The notes under the pieces were generated by a model. That model was not told the DNA's origin and ran no database searches. It saw nothing but the letters and a program-made list of their open reading frames with translations. Below, one piece after another: positions 6,279 through 8,419 of a DNA stretch of 8,419 nt. How positions within the stretch are numbered: the stretch's first letter is position 1; the number at the start of each line of letters is the position of its first letter. The position numbers were made by a program, and so were the translations under genes. Location: NCBI GenBank assembly GCA_902490585.1, contig CABUEI010000066.1, forward strand, positions 1 through 8,419. The letters are read 5' to 3'. This DNA is from an uncultured Oscillospiraceae bacterium. GTDB taxonomy: Bacteria > Bacillota > Clostridia > Oscillospirales > Ruminococcaceae.

Positions 6279-6307
6279 ATTATACACTATTTTCCTGAAA
6301 TTTTCAA
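6279..6307 (-). promoter_or_regulatory. Sigma-A promoter of the YhhN-family gene
   Basis: On the minus strand -35 box TTGAAA (6302-6307), a 17-bp spacer and perfect -10 box TATAAT (6279-6284) precede the gene, giving a short leader of about 25 nt. Confidence 0.82.
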
Positions 6308-6367
6308 TAGATGAAATATAAAATGCAGTTAAATGTTATCAGGAATATGTGCCCGGAGCGGTTACTG

Positions 6368-6399
6368 TAAGTTAACTTAAATTGCTGTAACCCGTTACA
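6368..6399. promoter_or_regulatory. Two adjacent palindromes upstream of the isomerase promoter
   Basis: TAAGTTAACTTA (6368-6379) is a perfect 12-bp palindrome. Six bases further on, TGTAAC-CC-GTTACA (6386-6399) is a perfect 6-bp dyad of 14 bp total that differs from the cre/LacI pattern mainly at one central base. They lie 53-84 bp upstream of the isomerase -35 box and about 79-90 bp upstream of the divergent YhhN-family promoter, so they could bind a regulator of either gene. Confidence 0.5.
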
Positions 6400-6451
6400 C
6401 AACCACACTGATAATTTCGTGTGAAAACGGCGTAAAATTATCAAAATTCTG

Positions 6452-6480
6452 TAGACAATGACGGTTATTTGTGATACAAT
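6452..6480 (+). promoter_or_regulatory. Sigma-A promoter of the sugar isomerase gene
   Basis: A -35 box TAGACA (6452-6457), 17-bp spacer and -10 box TACAAT (6475-6480) each have one mismatch to consensus. The predicted start near 6487 leaves an unusually long leader of about 134 nt. Confidence 0.75.
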
Positions 6481-6490
6481 AATAATAACC

Positions 6491-6562
6491 CCGTCACAGA
6501 GGTCTTTTGTTTTACTGATATAAGTAAACGATTACCCGAACGTGATTTGCACGGTGTGACGG
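6491..6562 (+). ncRNA. Structured 5' leader, possible three-way junction
   Basis: CCGTCACA (6491-6498) pairs perfectly with TGTGACGG (6555-6562), closing a 56-nt loop. Within it, GTTT-t-ACT (6509-6516) pairs with AGT-AAAC (6523-6529), and CGTG (6541-6544) with CACG (6550-6553). The whole would fold as an 8-bp closing stem with two inner arms, starting about 4 nt into the transcript. I do not recognise a known riboswitch class, and no terminator or ribosome-site-blocking helix follows directly. A regulatory role is therefore a hypothesis. Confidence 0.42.
6523..6536. promoter_or_regulatory. LacI/cre-like dyad in the isomerase leader
   Basis: AGTAAACGATTACC contains the near-palindrome GTAAACGATTAC with a central CG. 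It shares GTAAACG-TTA with the site overlapping the surface protein-cellulase promoter at 2355-2368. It lies about 36-49 bp downstream of the predicted transcript start, where a bound repressor could act as a roadblock. It also forms one side of an inner stem of the leader structure, so either DNA or RNA function could explain it. Confidence 0.4.
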
Positions 6563-6620
6563 TATTTACGACAGACTTATAAAGCAGAAAAATAAAACTG
6601 CACAGAAAGGAATTTTTACT

Positions 6621-8108
6621 ATGAAGAACATACCCGATGTAAAGCTCGGAATTGCGGCTGTAAGCCGTGACTGTTTCCCCATGAGCCTTTCAGCTTCAAG
6701 ATGTGATGCTGTAGTAAAGGCATGTAAGGAGATCGGTGTTGACGTATTCAAATGTCCAACCACTATCGAAAGCGAAACACATATGATGCAGGCTCTTGAA
6801 GAGCTCAAGGGTGCAGGTTGCAACGCACTGGTCGTATACCTCGGAAACTTCGGTCCCGAGTCGGCTGAAACACTGCTTGCAAAGTACTTTGACGGTCCTG
6901 TAATGTTCGTTGCTGCGGCAGAAGAAACACAGGATAACTTAGTAGGCGGCAGAGGCGACGCTTACTGCGGCGTACTGAATGCAAGCTACAACTTAGCACT
7001 CAGAAACATCAAGGCATACATACCCGAATACCCTGTAGGAACAGCTACAGAGGTTGCAGATATGATAAAGGAATTTATCCCTGTTGCAAGAGCGGTTATC
7101 GGTCTTAACAACTTAAAGGTTATCTCATTCGGTCCTCGTCCTCAGGACTTCCTTGCTTGTAACGCTCCTATAAAGCAGCTTTACAACCTCGGCGTTGAAA
7201 TCGAAGAGAACTCGGAGCTTGACCTTTATGCCGCATTCAACGAGCATAAGGACGACGCAAGAATTCCCGAAGTTGTTGCAGATATGGAGAAGGAGCTTGG
7301 CGACGGCAACAAGATGCCCGGTATCCTGCCCAGACTTGCACAGCTTGAGATCACACTGCTTGACTGGATGGAAGCACACAAGGGAAGCAGAAAGTACGTT
7401 GTATTCGCTAACAAGTGCTGGCCCTCATTCCAGACACAGTTCGGCTGTGTTCCCTGCTATGTAAACTCAAGACTTACAGCAAGAGGAATCCCCGTAGCGT
7501 GCGAGGTTGATATTTACGGTGCAATCAGCGAATATATCGGCGCCTGCATTTCAGAAGACGCAGTTACACTGCTCGACATCAACAACTCTGTTCCTGCAGA
7601 TATGTATGTTGAATCTATCAAGGACAAGTACAACTACACACTCAAGGATACATTTATGGGCTTCCACTGCGGTAACACAGCTTCGTGCAAGCTGACAAGC
7701 AAGACTATGAAGTATCAGCTTATCATGCACAGAGGTCTTGAGCCTGATAAGGAGCCTGATATCACAAGAGGTACGCTCGAGGGCGACATCGTTCCCGGCA
7801 ACATCACATTCTTCCGTTTACAGAGCACGGCTGACGCTAAGCTGAGAGCTTATGTTGCCGAGGGTGAGGTTCTTCCTGTTGCTACACGTTCATTCGGTGC
7901 TATCGGCGTATTCGCTATCCCCGAAATGGGCAGATTCTACCGCAACGTTCTTATCAAGAAGAACTATCCTCACCACGGCGCAGTAGCATTCGGTCACTAC
8001 GGCAAGGCTATCTTCGATACACTGAAGTACCTCGGTGTTGAAGATCTTGAATTCAACCGTCCCGCAGGTATGCTTTATGACGGTGAAAATCCTTACGCTA
8101 AGTATTGA
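6621..8108 (+). CDS. Sugar isomerase of the L-fucose/L-arabinose isomerase superfamily
   Basis: The product has 495 residues, matching this superfamily of metal-dependent aldose-ketose isomerases. An N-terminal alpha/beta domain (about 1-170) is followed by a central domain. The motif block KCWPSF...GCVPC...SRLTARGIPVACEVDIYGA covers about 265-301. The likely metal-binding acidic pair is Glu295 and Asp297, and the C-terminal histidines are at 451-452 (PHHGAVAFGH), as expected for a Mn2+-type active site. It lacks the closest resemblance to either classical FucI or AraA that I can judge by eye, so the substrate is left open; a deoxy-sugar or pentose such as L-fucose or L-arabinose is a reasonable guess. 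The start ATG follows AGAAAGGA at about 10 bp. It appears to be a single-gene unit, and no kinase or aldolase is adjacent. No strong terminator of its own is seen, so its mRNA probably ends at 8212-8250. Confidence 0.82.
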   Translation: MKNIPDVKLGIAAVSRDCFPMSLSASRCDAVVKACKEIGVDVFKCPTTIESETHMMQALEELKGAGCNALVVYLGNFGPESAETLLAKYFDGPVMFVAAAEETQDNLVGGRGDAYCGVLNASYNLALRNIKAYIPEYPVGTATEVADMIKEFIPVARAVIGLNNLKVISFGPRPQDFLACNAPIKQLYNLGVEIEENSELDLYAAFNEHKDDARIPEVVADMEKELGDGNKMPGILPRLAQLEITLLDWMEAHKGSRKYVVFANKCWPSFQTQFGCVPCYVNSRLTARGIPVACEVDIYGAISEYIGACISEDAVTLLDINNSVPADMYVESIKDKYNYTLKDTFMGFHCGNTASCKLTSKTMKYQLIMHRGLEPDKEPDITRGTLEGDIVPGNITFFRLQSTADAKLRAYVAEGEVLPVATRSFGAIGVFAIPEMGRFYRNVLIKKNYPHHGAVAFGHYGKAIFDTLKYLGVEDLEFNRPAGMLYDGENPYAKY

Positions 8109-8134
8109 TTAAACCGTATGAGCGTTACGGACGC

Positions 8135-8163
8135 TTGACAAATGAACGGTAAGTGTGTATAAT
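8135..8163 (+). promoter_or_regulatory. Perfect-consensus promoter of the small antisense RNA
   Basis: TTGACA (8135-8140), exactly 17 bp, then TATAAT (8158-8163): all twelve positions match consensus. It has no gene downstream on its strand, only a terminator about 80 bp away, so it must make a short RNA starting near 8170. Confidence 0.9.
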
Positions 8164-8173
8164 ATAGTTAAAC

Positions 8174-8202
8174 ACGAAAGTTATTGCCTGACTGCATTTC
8201 AC
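8174..8202 (+). repeat. Direct repeat pair, small-RNA copy
   Basis: ACGAAAGTTATT (8174-8185) and ACTGCATTTCAC (8191-8202) are separated by 5 bp. Both are identical to the blocks at 8327-8356, where the gap is 6 bp. Twenty-four of 24 bases match while the intervening bases differ. Confidence 0.93.
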
Positions 8203-8211
8203 GCATAAGGC

Positions 8212-8250
8212 GAAAGCCCTGAGAGCTGCAACTCTCAGGGCTTTCTTTTT
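8212..8250 (+). terminator. Intrinsic terminator of the small RNA
   Basis: GAAAGCCCTGAGAG (8212-8225) pairs perfectly over 14 bp with CTCTCAGGGCTTTC (8232-8245), loop CTGCAA, followed by TTTTT. In the other direction the same stem forms but is not followed by a U-run, so termination of the minus-strand transcript here would be weak. It begins only 4 bp beyond the peptide stop codon. Confidence 0.92.
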
Positions 8251-8253
8251 GGG

Positions 8254-8346
8254 CTACTTGTCGGACTTGAATCTGCCTAACCACTTGCTTATGTAATTTG
8301 CAACTACACTTGCCATAACAGATAATACGAAAGTTATTAAATCCAC
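8254..8346 (-). CDS. 30-residue membrane peptide, candidate type I toxin (Fst-like)
   Basis: The frame starts at GTG (8344-8346), ends at TAG, and encodes VDLITFVLSVMASVVANYISKWLGRFKSDK broken as follows: a single hydrophobic segment from Leu3 to about Ile19, then a basic tail with KWLGRFK. The start is supported by AGGAGG (8356-8361) nine bases upstream. An ATG five bases before the GTG opens only a four-codon frame. Length and layout resemble Fst/Ldr-type type I toxins, which insert in the membrane, although Fst's usual central Pro is missing. The gene faces the small RNA at 8170-8250 and carries the matching direct repeats over its start. Alternative readings are a regulatory or structural small membrane protein. 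No expression or toxicity can be judged from sequence. Confidence 0.72.
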   Translation of the reverse strand: MDLITFVLSVMASVVANYISKWLGRFKSDK

Positions 8347-8356
8347 TGCATTTCAC
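8327..8356 (+). repeat. Direct repeat pair, toxin-start copy
   Basis: ACGAAAGTTATT (8327-8338) and ACTGCATTTCAC (8345-8356) repeat the small-RNA blocks exactly. In the minus-strand mRNA their complements run from just after the AGGAGG core, across the GTG start, into about codon 7. Confidence 0.93.
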
Positions 8357-8376
8357 CTCCTTCCTTGCGGAAGAAG
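8357..8376 (-). promoter_or_regulatory. Hairpin that hides the toxin ribosome binding site
   Basis: On the minus strand CTTCTTCC pairs with GGAAGGAG around a GCAA tetraloop (GNRA type): 8 bp with one G-U pair. The right arm is the Shine-Dalgarno sequence itself. Fst mRNA likewise has a 5' helix that masks its ribosome site, so this fits tight translational control of a toxic peptide. Confidence 0.78.
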
Positions 8377-8390
8377 CCGACAATGGAAAA

Positions 8391-8419
8391 AGTATATCAT
8401 ATTTGAGCATACTCTGTCA
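8391..8419 (-). promoter_or_regulatory. Promoter of the peptide gene (its -35 cut by the window edge)
   Basis: On the minus strand the window opens with TGACA (8415-8419), likely the end of a TTGACA box whose first base lies outside. After 18 bp comes TATACT (8391-8396) preceded by TG-A, an extended -10. The transcript would start near 8384 and have a leader of about 38 nt that consists mostly of the ribosome-site hairpin. Confidence 0.75.

Larger units (their letters stand above)
8170..8250 (+). ncRNA. Candidate antitoxin small RNA (par RNA II-like)
   Basis: The predicted transcript is about 80 nt, from the consensus promoter to the terminator T-run. It contains two 12-base blocks, at 8174-8185 and 8191-8202, that recur in the same order and orientation over the start region of the minus-strand peptide gene. 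The RNA is therefore antisense to that start region in trans. Its 3' part also overlaps the end of the peptide transcript in cis. Arrangement, size and repeat placement match RNA II of the pAD1 par locus, where RNA II blocks fst translation. Function here is inferred from that architecture. Confidence 0.75.

Noticed and set aside
8168..8410. Minus-strand frame of 80 codons covering the toxin-antitoxin region
   Set aside because: It begins upstream of the predicted transcript start, reads through the terminator stem and the repeats, and has a random-looking composition; the 30-codon frame has the ribosome site.

Overview
The window looks like chromosomal DNA from an anaerobic Gram-positive Clostridia, most plausibly a Ruminococcus- or [Eubacterium] siraeum-like member of the Oscillospiraceae. 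This rests on strong GGAGG-type ribosome binding sites, consensus sigma-A promoters, a surface protein with a sortase-like tail, a lipid-anchored CBM2-GH5_2 cellulase, and moderate GC. The genus is an inference from style and cannot be proven from this sequence alone.

Layout. (1) At 1-840, minus strand, lies the N-terminal 280 codons of a MATE-family efflux transporter, cut by the window edge, with its promoter at 875-903. (2) At 904-1433 is a gene-free stretch with a fold-back intergenic element. (3) At 1492-2055, minus strand, is bioY, the biotin-binding S component of an ECF transporter, with its own promoter and terminator. (4) At 2056-2452 is a divergent intergenic region holding a four-tract G-quadruplex motif, a strong plus-strand promoter, an operator-like dyad and a 5' UTR hairpin. 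(5) At 2453-5093, plus strand, is a two-gene unit: a secreted, probably wall- or membrane-anchored surface protein of unknown function, an internal terminator, then the cellulase lipoprotein. (6) At 5094-5575 is a tandem intergenic repeat with variable hairpins, ending in a bidirectional terminator. (7) At 5576-6247, minus strand, is a YhhN/TMEM86-family membrane protein. (8) At 6248-6620 are palindromes, a promoter and a structured leader, driving (9) a sugar isomerase of the L-fucose/L-arabinose isomerase superfamily at 6621-8108. (10) At 8135-8419 is a compact convergent two-RNA locus.

The most interesting part is the last 285 bases. They carry a 30-residue membrane peptide gene on the minus strand (8254-8346, GTG start, ribosome site buried in an 8-bp GCAA hairpin). 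Facing it is a perfect TTGACA-N17-TATAAT promoter on the plus strand that would make an RNA of about 80 nt ending at a 14-bp terminator stem. Two 12-base direct repeats in the small RNA recur exactly over the peptide's translation start. Because the two RNAs come from opposite strands, the small RNA is complementary to the start region. This is the architecture of the plasmid pAD1 par (Fst/RNA II) type I toxin-antitoxin locus, here with a different peptide sequence.

Working together: the surface protein and cellulase probably form a cellulose-use unit at the cell surface. The isomerase may process a sugar released from plant or host glycans. Both transcription units carry similar LacI/cre-like dyads (consensus near tGTAAaCGgTTAcA), which suggests shared carbohydrate regulation. 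bioY, the MATE pump and the YhhN protein appear to be independent single-gene units.
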